Positions 53,429 through 64,000 of a stretch of DNA of 64,000 nt are shown one piece after another. The notes beneath the pieces were generated by a model, which worked only from the letters and a program-made list of their open reading frames with translations, did not search any database and was not told the DNA's origin. The stretch comes from Pseudomonas sp. RIT-PI-S (GTDB taxonomy: Bacteria > Pseudomonadota > Gammaproteobacteria > Pseudomonadales > Pseudomonadaceae), in contig NZ_JANZKJ010000007.1 in NCBI RefSeq assembly GCF_025642975.1, positions 186,001 through 250,000 of the forward strand, read 5' to 3'. Numbering within the stretch: the first letter of the stretch is position 1; the number at the start of each line of letters is the position of its first letter. A program made the position numbers and the translations under genes.

Positions 53429-54875
53429 GAGCGGCCACCCGGGTGTGAAGGTCTGGCGTGAGGGTTTCGATCAAGCATTTGCGCAGCAGGTTCTGTGCGA
53501 CCAGCAAGCGGTATTCGCTGCTGGCGCGCAGGTCGCTCAGTGGGGTGAAGTCCTCGGCCAGCGCCTGGCATGCTGCCTCCACGCTGGCGCTGGCCCAGGG
53601 TTGGCCGCGCAGGGCCGCCTCGCAGGCAACGGCACGCTTCGGGATCGCCGCCATGCCGCCGTAGGCGATACGCAACTGTGCGACCCGACCCTGTTCGAGG
53701 GTCAGGTTGAAGGCGGCGCAGACTGCGGAGATGTCGTCGTCCAGGCGCTTGGACACCTTATAGGCACGGAACAGCGCCCCCTCGGCCGGCCTTGGCACCC
53801 GCACCGTTTCGATGAATTCGCCTGGGCGCCGCGCGGTCACGCGGTAGTCCAGGTAGAACGCGTCCAGCGGCAATTCCCGCCGTTCATCCCCATGCCGTAA
53901 CACCAGCGAAGCGCCCGCGGCCAATAGCAGCGGCGGTGCATCGCCGATGGGCGAGGCATTGCCGATATTGCCCCCCAACGTGCCCTGGTTGCGTACCTGC
54001 AATGAAGCAAAACGGTGCAGCAGCGCGCCGAAGTCTGGGTAATCCTCGGCCAGCACGGCGTAGCAATCGCTCAACGGGGTGGCGGCGCCGATGTTGAGGC
54101 AATGCTCGCTGACCGTCACCTGGCGCAGCTCGGGCACTTGGCCCAGGTAGATCATCGACCGTAGCGGGCGGTGTTGTTGGGTCACTTCCAGGGCCAGGTC
54201 CGTGCCGCCGGCGAACAGCCGCGCTTCGGGGTCGGCTGCATAAGCGGCCGCCAGTGCGTCCACGCTGGTAGGAAGAAGGCAGCGGGCGCGGCTGCCGCCC
54301 AATTCACCCGGGCCTTGCGCGGCGATGGCCTGCAGCTGGGCGACGGTGGAGGCGCGCTGCGCGTCGAACGCATCCGCCGCCGGCGCCGCGCACGCTTGCG
54401 TAGCCGCCTCCACGATCGGGCGATAACCCGTGCAGCGGCACAGGTTACCGCCCAAGGCTTCGTGGATGGCTGGGGTGCCGGCGCCAGGGCAGTTCTTTTG
54501 CAGCGCGAACAGGCTCATCACGAAACCAGGCGTGCAAAAGCCGCATTGCGAACCGTGGCAGTCGACCATGGCCTGCTGCACGCTGTGCAGGCGGCCCTGG
54601 TGCTTGAGGTCTTCCACGGTAATCAGCTGCTTGCCGTGCAGGCTGGCAACGAAGGTCAGGCAGGCGTTGATGCTGCGGTAGCGCAAGCCCTGCGTGCCGT
54701 CGGGCTGCGCTGCCAGCTCGCCGAGCACCACGGTGCAGGCACCGCAATCGCCGCTGCCGCAGCCTTCCTTGGTGCCGCGCTTGTTGAGGCGTTCGCGCAG
54801 GTACTCGAGCACGGTGAGGTTCGGGTCCAGGTCGTCTTCGGTGCGCAGTTGGCGGTCAAGCAGGAACTGGATCAC
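53421..54875 (-). CDS. xdhA: Xanthine dehydrogenase small subunit XdhA
   Basis: About 484 residues from the GTG at 54875, preceded by GAGG at proper spacing. The N-terminal plant-type 2Fe-2S domain has EGCGSGDCGACTVVLGE; the second 2Fe-2S domain has DCHGSQCGFCTPGFVMS and GGNLCRCTGYRPIVEA. The FAD domain follows with EARLFAGGTDLALEV and LGGNIGNASPIGDAPPLLL. It passes electrons from XdhB to NAD. The gene starts the xdhABC-guaD operon; tandem inverted repeats lie 61-100 bases upstream of the start. Confidence 0.95.
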   Translation of the reverse strand: MIQFLLDRQLRTEDDLDPNLTVLEYLRERLNKRGTKEGCGSGDCGACTVVLGELAAQPDGTQGLRYRSINACLTFVASLHGKQLITVEDLKHQGRLHSVQQAMVDCHGSQCGFCTPGFVMSLFALQKNCPGAGTPAIHEALGGNLCRCTGYRPIVEAATQACAAPAADAFDAQRASTVAQLQAIAAQGPGELGGSRARCLLPTSVDALAAAYAADPEARLFAGGTDLALEVTQQHRPLRSMIYLGQVPELRQVTVSEHCLNIGAATPLSDCYAVLAEDYPDFGALLHRFASLQVRNQGTLGGNIGNASPIGDAPPLLLAAGASLVLRHGDERRELPLDAFYLDYRVTARRPGEFIETVRVPRPAEGALFRAYKVSKRLDDDISAVCAAFNLTLEQGRVAQLRIAYGGMAAIPKRAVACEAALRGQPWASASVEAACQALAEDFTPLSDLRASSEYRLLVAQNLLRKCLIETLTPDLHTRVAAHV

Positions 54876-54935
54876 GGGGCGGCCTCGCAAAGGCGTGAGT
54901 CGGCGGCGGGAGTGGCTCGCCGACTGTAGTAGTGG

Positions 54936-54975
54936 CTTGACCAACAGGTCAAGAATTCTCTGACTTTCGGGTCAG
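54936..54975. promoter_or_regulatory. Tandem inverted repeats between xdhA and gntR, candidate operators
   Basis: CTTGACC-AACA-GGTCAAG (54936-54953) is a perfect inverted repeat. CTGAC-TTTCGG-GTCAG (54960-54975) is a second with the same TGAC...GTCA core. Their centres are 23 bases apart, about two helical turns. They sit in the control region shared by xdhA and the divergent gntR at 55102, which is the likely binding regulator. Confidence 0.65.
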
Positions 54976-55101
54976 CTTTGTGCGCTGAACTTCTCCCTGG
55001 GATACGTAAGCTTATTCCGTGCCAGTTCGCCTCGTTCAGCCGGGCAACATTTGCTATACAATCGCGACCTTGCGCATTCACCCGTACCTGCAGAGATCAT
55101 C

Positions 55102-55761
55102 ATGACCTTCAAGGCCTTGGACAGCCTCGCCGAGCAGATTGCCCGCCACCTGGCCGACCGTATCGTGCGCGGTGAGCTGCGCCCGGGCGAGCGTATCCAG
55201 GAACAGAAAGTGACCCAGGCGCTGAACGTCAGCCGGGGGTCGGTGCGCGAAGCGCTGCTGATCCTCGAACGCCGGCACCTGGTGGTGATCCTGCCGCGCC
55301 GGGGCGCCCAAGTCAGCGAGCTCAACGCCCACCATGTGCGCAGCCTGTGCACGCTGATGAGCGAGCTGTATATCCTGCTGGGCAACGCGGTGGCCGAGCA
55401 CTGGCGCAGCGAAGCCGACCTGCGGCCGTTCCTGGCCTTGCAACAGCAACTGCGCGAAAGCGCCCAGGCCAACGCCATCCAGGCGTTCGTGGACGATAGC
55501 TTCAATGTGATGCGCGCGGCGTACCCCTTCGCCAACAACCCTTACCTGCAGGAGACGGTCGAAAACCTGCAGCCGGCGATCAGCCGTAACTATTACCTGG
55601 CCCTGGAACAGCGCAAGGCGGCCATGACGGATTACCTGGCGCTGTTCGACGGGTTGCTGGTCGCCGTGCGCGCGCGGGACCCCGCCAGCATTCGCCGCCA
55701 GCTCAAGGCCTATGGCGAGCTGAGCTGCCAGCTGGTGCTGGCCGCGCTGGGCGCGGGCTAG
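55102..55761 (+). CDS. GntR-family regulator divergent from xdhA
   Basis: 219 residues from the ATG at 55102. The winged helix is GERIQEQKVTQALNVSRGSV followed by REALLILERRHLVVILPRRG; the C-terminal FCD domain is helical (HHVRSLCTLMSELYILLGN, AAYPFANNPYLQETVENLQ). TATACAAT at 55056-55063 could be its -10. It ends 1 base before the smc ATG (TAGCATG), so smc may be partly co-transcribed. Position suggests control of xdhABC-guaD and of itself. Confidence 0.88.
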   Translation: MTFKALDSLAEQIARHLADRIVRGELRPGERIQEQKVTQALNVSRGSVREALLILERRHLVVILPRRGAQVSELNAHHVRSLCTLMSELYILLGNAVAEHWRSEADLRPFLALQQQLRESAQANAIQAFVDDSFNVMRAAYPFANNPYLQETVENLQPAISRNYYLALEQRKAAMTDYLALFDGLLVAVRARDPASIRRQLKAYGELSCQLVLAALGAG

Positions 55762-55762
55762 C

Positions 55763-58700
55763 ATGCGCCTCAAATGCATCCGCCTGGCGGGGTTCAAATC
55801 CTTCGTGGACCCCACCACGGTGAACTTCCCCAGCAACATGGCGGCGGTGGTCGGCCCCAATGGCTGCGGCAAATCCAACATCATCGACGCCGTGCGCTGG
55901 GTCATGGGGGAAAGCAGCGCCAAGAACCTGCGCGGCGAGTCCATGACGGACGTGATCTTCAACGGCTCCACCAGCCGCAAGCCGGTCAGCCAGGCCAGCA
56001 TCGAGCTGGTGTTCGACAACAGCGAAACCACGCTGATCGGCGAATACGCCGCCTACGCGGAGATCTCCATTCGCCGCAAAGTCACCCGCGACGGCCAGAA
56101 CACCTATTACCTCAACGGCACCAAGTGCCGCCGCCGGGACATCACCGACATTTTCCTCGGCACCGGCCTGGGCGCGCGCAGCTACTCGATCATCGAACAG
56201 GGCATGATCTCCCGGCTGATCGAGGCGCGGCCCGAAGAGCTGCGCAACTTCATCGAAGAGGCGGCGGGCATTTCCAAGTACAAGGAGCGCCGCCGCGAAA
56301 CCGAAAGCCGCATCCGCCGCACCCAGGAAAACCTCGAACGCCTGACCGACCTACGCGAAGAGCTCGACCGCCAGCTCGAACGCCTGCACCGCCAGGCCCA
56401 GGCCGCGGAAAAATACCAGCAGTACAAGGCCGAGGAGCGCCAGCTCAAGGCGCAGCTGGCGGCCTTGCGCTGGCGCGCGCTGGATGAGCAGGTCGCCCAG
56501 CGCGAAAGCATCATCGGCGAGCAGGAAATCGGCTTCGAGGCGCTGGTGGCCGACCAGCGCAGCGCCGATGCCAGCATCGAGCGCCTGCGCGACGGCCACC
56601 ACGAACTGTCCGAGCGCTTCAACCAAGTGCAGGCGCGCTTTTATTCGGTCGGCGGCGACATCGCCCGGGTCGAGCAGAGCATCGCCCACGGCCAGCAACG
56701 CCTGCGGCAGTTGCAGGACGACCTGCGCGAGGCAGAGCGGGCGCGCCAGGAAACCGAATCCCACCTGGGGCACGACCAAACCCTGCTGGCGACCCTGGGC
56801 GAAGAATTGGCCATGCTCGAGCCCGAGCAAGCCATGGCCAGCGCCGCCGCCGAGGACGCCGCCGAGGCACTGGAGATGGCCGAAACCGCCATGCAGGGCT
56901 GGCAGGAGCAGTGGGACGCGTTCAACACCCGCTCCGCCGAACCGCGACGCCAGGCCGAAGTGCAACAGGCGCGCCTGCAACAGCTGGAACAAACCCTGGA
57001 GCGCCTGGCCGAGCGGCAGCGGCGCTTGGCCGAGGAGCTGGCCACCCTCGCCGCGGACCCTGAGGACGCGGCCATCGTCGAGCTCAACGAACAGCTCGCC
57101 GAGAGCGAGCTGTTGATCGACAGCCTGCAGGCCGAAGAAGACGAACAGGCCGAACTGCTCGAAACGCTGCGGGGCGAGCTGCAAGCGCTGGGCCTCGAAC
57201 AACAAGCGGGGCAGGGGGAGCTGCAGCGCCTGGGCGGTCGCCTGGCCTCGCTGGAGGCGCTGCAACAAGCCGCCCTCAACCCTGGCGGCGGGGTAAGCGA
57301 GTGGCTGAGCGAGCACGGCTGGCAAGCGCAGCCGCGCCTGGCCCAGGGGCTGCGGGTGGAGGCGGGTTGGGAGCAGGCGGTGGAAGCCGTGCTGGGTGCG
57401 GACCTGCAAGCGGTGCTGGTCGATGACCCCAGCGCCGCCAGCCTTGCCGGCCTGGAAAGCGGGGACCTGCGCCTGGCGCAACCGATCGCCGCCCCTGCGC
57501 TTGTTGGCAGCCTGTTGGAAAAAGTCAGCGGCCCGCTGGACCTCTCCGCCTGGCTCGGGCAGGTGCGCCCCGCCGAGAGCCTCGATGCCGCGCTGGCGGC
57601 TCGCCATGGCCTGGCGCCCGGCGAGAGCCTGGCCACTCGCGATGGCTTTTGGGTGGGCCGGCATTTCGTGCGGGTCAGCCGTGGCAACGACACCCAGGGC
57701 GGTATGCTCGCCCGGGCCCAGGAGCTGGATGCCCTCAACGCCACCCGCGAAGCGGCCGAGGCGGCGCAAGCGCACCTGGACGAACGCATGCTGCAACTGC
57801 GCCAGCGCCAGCAGGCCAGCGAGCAAGCGCGTGAACAACTGCGCCGGCGCTTGCAGGACGAAGCCCGGCAACTGGGCGAGCTCAAGGCGCGGCGCTCGGC
57901 CAGCCAGGCGCGTGCCGAGCAGCTGGCGCTGCGTCGCCGTCGGCTCGACGAAGAAACCCTTGAATTGGCCGAGCAGCGCGCCATGGAAACCGAAGCCATC
58001 GGTGAGTGCCGGCTTATCCTGCAAGAAGCGCTCGACGCCATGGCCGAGGACACCGGCCAGCGCGAAGCCCTGATGGCGGCCCGCGAGGAACTGCGCGAGC
58101 GCCTCGAACGGGTGCGCCAGGACGCCCGCCAGCACAAGGACAGCGCGCATCAGCTGGCACTGCGCCTCGGCTCGCTGCGGGCCCAGCACAATTCCACCCA
58201 CCAGGCCCTGGAGCGGCTCGAATTGCAATCGGCGCGGCTGGCCGAGCGCCAGGAGCAACTGACCCTGAACCTGGAGGAGGGCGAGGCGCCGCTCGAAGAG
58301 TTGCGGCTCAAGCTCGAGGCCTTGCTCGAACAACGCCTGGCGGTCGACGAGGACATGCGCAACGCCCGCGCCGCCTTGGATGACGCTGACCGCGAGCTGC
58401 GCGACGCGGAAAAGCGCCGCACCCAGGCCGAGCAGCAATCGCAGCTGCTGCGCGGGCAAATGGAACAGTACCGGCTGCAATGGCAGGCCTTGAACGAACG
58501 GCGCAAGGCGCTGCAAGAGCAACTGCAGCAGGATGGCTACGACCTGCACGGTGTGCTGCAAACCCTTGCCGCGGATGCCAGCGAAGCCGCCGCCGAGGAG
58601 GCGCTGCAAGGGTTGGGCGCGCGCATCGACCGCCTTGGCGCGATCAACCTGGCGGCCATCGAGGAATACCGCCAGCAGTCCGAGCGCAAGCGCTACCTGG

Positions 58701-59248
58701 ATGCCCAGGACGCCGACCTGGTGGAGGCGTTGGCCACCCTCGAAAGCGTGATCGGCAAGATCGACCGGGAAACCCGCAACCGCTTCAAAGACACGTTCGA
58801 CCAGATCAACGGCGGCTTGCAGGCGCTGTTTCCAAAGGTTTTCGGCGGCGGTAGCGCTTATTTGGAACTGACCGGCGAAGATTTACTCGATACAGGGGTC
58901 ACAATCATGGCCCGGCCGCCAGGGAAGAAAAACAGCACCATTCACTTGTTGTCCGGCGGTGAAAAAGCGCTGACAGCCTTGGCCCTGGTGTTTTCGATCT
59001 TCCAGCTCAACCCTGCGCCGTTCTGCATGCTCGACGAGGTGGATGCGCCGCTCGATGACGCCAACGTGGGCCGTTATGCGCGGCTGGTGAAGGAGATGTC
59101 GCAGACCGTGCAGTTCATTTACATCACCCACAACAAGATCGCCATGGAAATGGCCGATCAACTGATGGGGGTTACCATGCATGAGCCAGGTTGCTCGCGG
59201 CTTGTGGCGGTGGACGTGGAAGAAGCGCTGGCGATGGTCGACGCTTGA
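55763..59248 (+). CDS. smc: Chromosome segregation/condensation protein SMC
   Basis: A 1161-residue ATPase that compacts and organises the chromosome. The N-terminal head starts MRLKCIRLAGFKSFVDPTTV and has Walker A VVGPNGCGKSNIIDAVRWVM. Two long coiled coils (Glu/Arg/Gln/Leu-rich) flank a hinge at about 515-680. The C-terminal head has the signature HLLSGGEKALTALALVFSIF near 1063 and Walker B FCMLDEVDAPLDDANV near 1088. Length is normal. zipA and ligA follow. Confidence 0.97.
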   Translation: MRLKCIRLAGFKSFVDPTTVNFPSNMAAVVGPNGCGKSNIIDAVRWVMGESSAKNLRGESMTDVIFNGSTSRKPVSQASIELVFDNSETTLIGEYAAYAEISIRRKVTRDGQNTYYLNGTKCRRRDITDIFLGTGLGARSYSIIEQGMISRLIEARPEELRNFIEEAAGISKYKERRRETESRIRRTQENLERLTDLREELDRQLERLHRQAQAAEKYQQYKAEERQLKAQLAALRWRALDEQVAQRESIIGEQEIGFEALVADQRSADASIERLRDGHHELSERFNQVQARFYSVGGDIARVEQSIAHGQQRLRQLQDDLREAERARQETESHLGHDQTLLATLGEELAMLEPEQAMASAAAEDAAEALEMAETAMQGWQEQWDAFNTRSAEPRRQAEVQQARLQQLEQTLERLAERQRRLAEELATLAADPEDAAIVELNEQLAESELLIDSLQAEEDEQAELLETLRGELQALGLEQQAGQGELQRLGGRLASLEALQQAALNPGGGVSEWLSEHGWQAQPRLAQGLRVEAGWEQAVEAVLGADLQAVLVDDPSAASLAGLESGDLRLAQPIAAPALVGSLLEKVSGPLDLSAWLGQVRPAESLDAALAARHGLAPGESLATRDGFWVGRHFVRVSRGNDTQGGMLARAQELDALNATREAAEAAQAHLDERMLQLRQRQQASEQAREQLRRRLQDEARQLGELKARRSASQARAEQLALRRRRLDEETLELAEQRAMETEAIGECRLILQEALDAMAEDTGQREALMAAREELRERLERVRQDARQHKDSAHQLALRLGSLRAQHNSTHQALERLELQSARLAERQEQLTLNLEEGEAPLEELRLKLEALLEQRLAVDEDMRNARAALDDADRELRDAEKRRTQAEQQSQLLRGQMEQYRLQWQALNERRKALQEQLQQDGYDLHGVLQTLAADASEAAAEEALQGLGARIDRLGAINLAAIEEYRQQSERKRYLDAQDADLVEALATLESVIGKIDRETRNRFKDTFDQINGGLQALFPKVFGGGSAYLELTGEDLLDTGVTIMARPPGKKNSTIHLLSGGEKALTALALVFSIFQLNPAPFCMLDEVDAPLDDANVGRYARLVKEMSQTVQFIYITHNKIAMEMADQLMGVTMHEPGCSRLVAVDVEEALAMVDA

Positions 59249-59426
59249 GGTCGCTCATGAAACACATGCAGCCGACGGTGTAAAGTTGCCTTTGGTCGTG
59301 TTAGTTTATTGTTCACATTTTTGTACGCGTAGCAAAAACACCAACCAGAACAGCGGCTTGGGGCTACGTTTTAAAGGGTTTTTTACCCTATTTCATTTTT
59401 GACATTTTTTTGAGGCACAGGACTAC

Positions 59427-60236
59427 ATGGAAATCGGTCTGCGCGAGTGGCTGATCGTCATCGGCATCATCGTGATTGCCGGCATTCTCTTCGATGGCTG
59501 GCGCCGGATGCGCGGCGGCAAGGGCAAGCTTAAGTTCAGGCTGGACCGCAGTTTCTCCAACCTCCCCGATGAAGAAGGGCCCACCGAAGTGCTGGGCCCG
59601 CCCCGGGTGCTGGACACCCACCAGGAACCGCAACTGGACGAAACCGACCTGCCGTCGATGACCGCGCCCAGCCGCGAGCCTAGCCGGCGCAAGCGCCAGG
59701 AAACGGTACGCCCCACCGAGCTTGCAACGGACGAACCGCGGATGTCCGCCCGTGAAGACTACAACCTCGACGATGCCTCCGGCTTTGGCGAGGAGCCGGC
59801 GCCAGTGGAAGAGGTGCTGGTGATCAACGTGATTTCCCGGGACGCCAATGGCTTCAAGGGCCCGGCGCTGTTGCAGAACATCCTGGAAAGCGGCCTGCGC
59901 TTCGGCGACATGGACATCTTCCATCGCCACGAAAGCATGGCCGGCAATGGCGAAGTGCTGTTCTCCATGGCGAACGCGGTCAAGCCGGGCGTGTTCGACC
60001 TGGATGACATCGATCACTTCACCACCCGCGCGGTGAGCTTCTTCCTCGGCCTGCCGGGGCCGCGACATCCCAAGCAGGCGTTCGAGGTGATGGTCGCCGC
60101 CGCGCGCAAGCTGGCGCATGAGCTGGACGGTGAACTCAAGGACGACCAGCGCAGCGTGCTCACGGCGCAGACCATCGAGCACTACCGCCAGCGTATCGTT
60201 GAATTCGAGCGCCGCGCGCTCACTCAAAAGCGCTAA
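59427..60236 (+). CDS. zipA: Cell division protein ZipA
   Basis: A 269-residue divisome protein that anchors FtsZ to the membrane. The start [20 protein letters not shown] is the N-terminal membrane anchor. A charged Pro/Arg/Glu-rich linker follows, and the C-terminal FtsZ-binding domain has [20 protein letters not shown] and [20 protein letters not shown], the latter typical of ZipA. The 178-base leader after smc is AT-rich and probably contains its promoter. A strong terminator follows. Confidence 0.95.
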   Translation: MEIGLREWLIVIGIIVIAGILFDGWRRMRGGKGKLKFRLDRSFSNLPDEEGPTEVLGPPRVLDTHQEPQLDETDLPSMTAPSREPSRRKRQETVRPTELATDEPRMSAREDYNLDDASGFGEEPAPVEEVLVINVISRDANGFKGPALLQNILESGLRFGDMDIFHRHESMAGNGEVLFSMANAVKPGVFDLDDIDHFTTRAVSFFLGLPGPRHPKQAFEVMVAAARKLAHELDGELKDDQRSVLTAQTIEHYRQRIVEFERRALTQKR

Positions 60237-60250
60237 CCCGCTATGGTTTA

Positions 60251-60285
60251 AAGGCCAGCCCAGTGTCAACACGGGCTGGCCTTTT
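60251..60285 (+). terminator. Rho-independent terminator after zipA
   Basis: AAGGCCAGCCC (60251-60261) and GGGCTGGCCTT (60273-60283) form an 11-bp stem with an eleven-base loop followed by TT and CGTTT. It separates zipA from ligA. Confidence 0.82.
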
Positions 60286-60303
60286 CGTTTCTCCCTTTTG
60301 TGA

Positions 60304-62658
<2,355 letters not shown>

Positions 62659-62962
62659 CAGCAGGCCTGCCCGCGACCCTGCGATGGCCGGCTGGCGCCA
62701 GCTCCCACACCTGCCACGGGAACCTGTGGGCCCGGGCAGAGCCCGGGAATGATCTGCACCCCCGCGCCGCCTGGTGTTCACGGCCCATAGCCAGAACAGG
62801 CAAAGCCCGCGAACCACGGCGCACCGCTTCGCAGGCTGTCGCCAGCTCCTATGCGGGCCTGAGGACCCGCCTAGATGACCTGGATCAACGCCGGCTGGCT
62901 TGTGGCCGGAACTGCGCCGCCCCGGGTGAATCTAGTGATGCAGGCTCGCCGAGGAACGCCCT
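62659..62962. repeat. 304-base gap with REP-like fragments and a palindrome
   Basis: No gene is seen. CTGGCGCCAGCTCCCACACC at 62692 and TGTCGCCAGCTCCTATGCGG at 62837 are related short repeats resembling the ends of Pseudomonas REP elements, and GCCTGCCCGCGA occurs at 62664. CCCGGGCAGAGCCCGGG at 62731-62747 is a perfect hairpin. Such clusters usually follow a gene and may add a transcription or mRNA end signal for ligA. Confidence 0.5.
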
Positions 62963-64000
62963 ATGTACCGCTATTTCAACCGCATCAGTTCACGCATCGC
63001 CGGCCCGCGCGCACTCGCACCGGCGCCGGCTGAAACGGGGCACGGCAAGCTGTGGCATTGCCGCTGTGGCCAGGCGGTGTTCTTCGGCAACAGCCTGTGC
63101 CTGACTTGCCAGGCCCCGCTGGGTTACTTGCCGGGAAACGACCTGGTGTCTGCGCTGAGCCCTGGCCAGGCACCAGGCACCTGGACCCTCGACAGCGCGC
63201 CGGAGGCCGGCGCTGTGCGCCGCTGCGCCAACTTCGACACCGCCGCGGCCTGCAATTGGCTGGTGCCCGCGGGAGACCCTCAACCCTTGTGCCGCGCCTG
63301 CCGCCTGAACCGCACCATCCCGGACCTGTCCGTGCCAGAAAACAACGGTTACTGGCTGAAAGTGGAAACCGCCAAGCGCCGCCTGGTGGCTCAGCTGCTG
63401 AACCTCGGCCTGCCGCTGGTGGCCAAGATCGAAGATGAAGCCACCGGCCTTGCCTTTGACTTCGTGGGCACCAGCATGGATGGCACGCGGCCGACCACGG
63501 GCCACGCCGATGGCTTGGTGACGCTGGACATCAAGGAAGCCGACGACGCTCACCGCGAAGCGGTGCGCCAGGCGATGCGAGAGCCTTACCGTACGCTGCT
63601 CGGGCATTTTCGCCACGAAGTGGGCCATTACTACTGGGACCGATTGATTGCCGGCAGCACATGGTTGGAACCCTTCCGCGCGCTGTTTGGCGATGAGCAA
63701 CAAAGCTATGCGGACGCGCTCGAGCGCCATTACCAGCAAGGCGCACCGGCGGCCTGGGCGCAGCAGTATGTAAGCGCCTACGCCACCATGCACCCCTGGG
63801 AAGACTGGGCTGAAACCTGGGCGCACTACCTGCACATGATGGACGCGGTCGATACGGCCCAAGGCTTCGGCATGAGCGGCCACAACGCCGGGCTCGATTA
63901 TGTGCCCTTCTCGCCGAACAACCTGTACGACCCCAGCCACACCAGCGCTTCGGCTTTCCTGGCGTTCGTGAATGCCTGGATCGAGCTGGCCGGGATGCTC
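62963..64000 (+). CDS. Zinc-ribbon putative metallopeptidase, 3' end outside window
   Basis: 346 codons are visible, open to the window end. The start MYRYFNRISSRIAGPRALAP follows GAGGAA. A zinc ribbon CRCGQAVFFGNSLCLTCQAP lies near residue 32-51, and a further Cys pair RACRLNRTIPDL near 112. The metallopeptidase core has FRHEVGHYYWDRLIAGSTWL near 217 (HExxH) and YATMHPWEDWAETWAHYLHM with the third ligand. The family is annotated as putative zinc-binding metallopeptidase with unknown substrates; it often occurs alone, as here. Nothing suggests a role linked to ligA. Confidence 0.85.
   Translation, partial: MYRYFNRISSRIAGPRALAPAPAETGHGKLWHCRCGQAVFFGNSLCLTCQAPLGYLPGNDLVSALSPGQAPGTWTLDSAPEAGAVRRCANFDTAAACNWLVPAGDPQPLCRACRLNRTIPDLSVPENNGYWLKVETAKRRLVAQLLNLGLPLVAKIEDEATGLAFDFVGTSMDGTRPTTGHADGLVTLDIKEADDAHREAVRQAMREPYRTLLGHFRHEVGHYYWDRLIAGSTWLEPFRALFGDEQQSYADALERHYQQGAPAAWAQQYVSAYATMHPWEDWAETWAHYLHMMDAVDTAQGFGMSGHNAGLDYVPFSPNNLYDPSHTSASAFLAFVNAWIELAGML

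Noticed and set aside
56351..58609. Long open frame on the - strand (752 codons) inside smc
   Set aside because: High-GC codon shadow of smc: Leu/Gln/Ala-rich without recognisable domains. The + strand SMC is unmistakable.

Overview
The window looks like chromosomal DNA of a Pseudomonas of the fluorescens/putida type. Supporting signs are the GC-rich composition, the xdhA-xdhB-xdhC-guaD / GntR-smc-zipA-ligA order that I recall from Pseudomonas chromosomes, a two-ATP-cone NrdA, a PuuD-type urate hydroxylase with a cytochrome c tail, and an ArfA of the pseudomonad kind. Species assignment is inference.

Layout. (1) 1-10,075: myo-inositol catabolism and uptake, all on the + strand: end of iolC, iolE, iolB, iolD, iolG, then a sugar ABC transporter (binding protein, double ATPase, permease) and a second Gfo/Idh/MocA dehydrogenase. 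A GGAA-N6-TTCC palindrome lies before the transporter genes. (2) 10,122-16,168: degenerate repeats, a chemoreceptor, tRNA-Val(GAC) with its own promoter and a terminator, a small exported protein, a ClpP-like serine peptidase, a missed arfA gene carrying an in-gene hairpin, and a delta-60-repeat/RTX secreted protein. (3) 16,242-24,157: an AraC regulator and a - strand run encoding a three-subunit GMC dehydrogenase (Tat-exported subunit, flavoprotein, triheme cytochrome c), an AEC transporter, an alpha/beta hydrolase and a fumarylacetoacetate-hydrolase-like enzyme. (4) 24,330-28,137: a bufferin-type copper RiPP operon (bufA precursor, MNIO enzyme, DUF2063 partner, DoxX protein) facing an ECF sigma factor with a DUF1109/NrsF membrane anti-sigma. 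Both strands of the shared intergenic region carry an exact GTAACC-N16-CGAA promoter-like element. This is the most notable system in the window.

(5) 28,195-35,524: a patch of gene decay. It has a truncated and frameshifted MFS transporter, a broken GNAT acetyltransferase, an SDR with two frameshifts, a GST with an in-frame stop, a flavin reductase that has lost its N-terminus at an AT-rich junction, and an orphan RTX C-terminal fragment. Intact LysR, GST, DUF2917-like, epimerase and YgjP-like genes are interspersed. (6) 35,661-42,056: class Ia ribonucleotide reductase (nrdA, nrdB) with a palindrome resembling an NrdR box upstream, a phosphopantetheinyl transferase and a Tsx-like porin.

(7) 42,392-54,875: purine catabolism from guanine to ureidoglycolate. 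Guanine deaminase and XdhABC make urate. PuuD, UraH and UraD convert it to allantoin, and PuuE, Alc and AllA take it on to glyoxylate. Two GntR regulators flank the genes, and tandem inverted repeats lie between xdhA and the divergent gntR. (8) 55,102-64,000: a GntR gene, smc, zipA, ligA and the start of a zinc-ribbon metallopeptidase cut by the window end.

All functional calls rest on reading translated motifs and neighbourhood; no database search was run.
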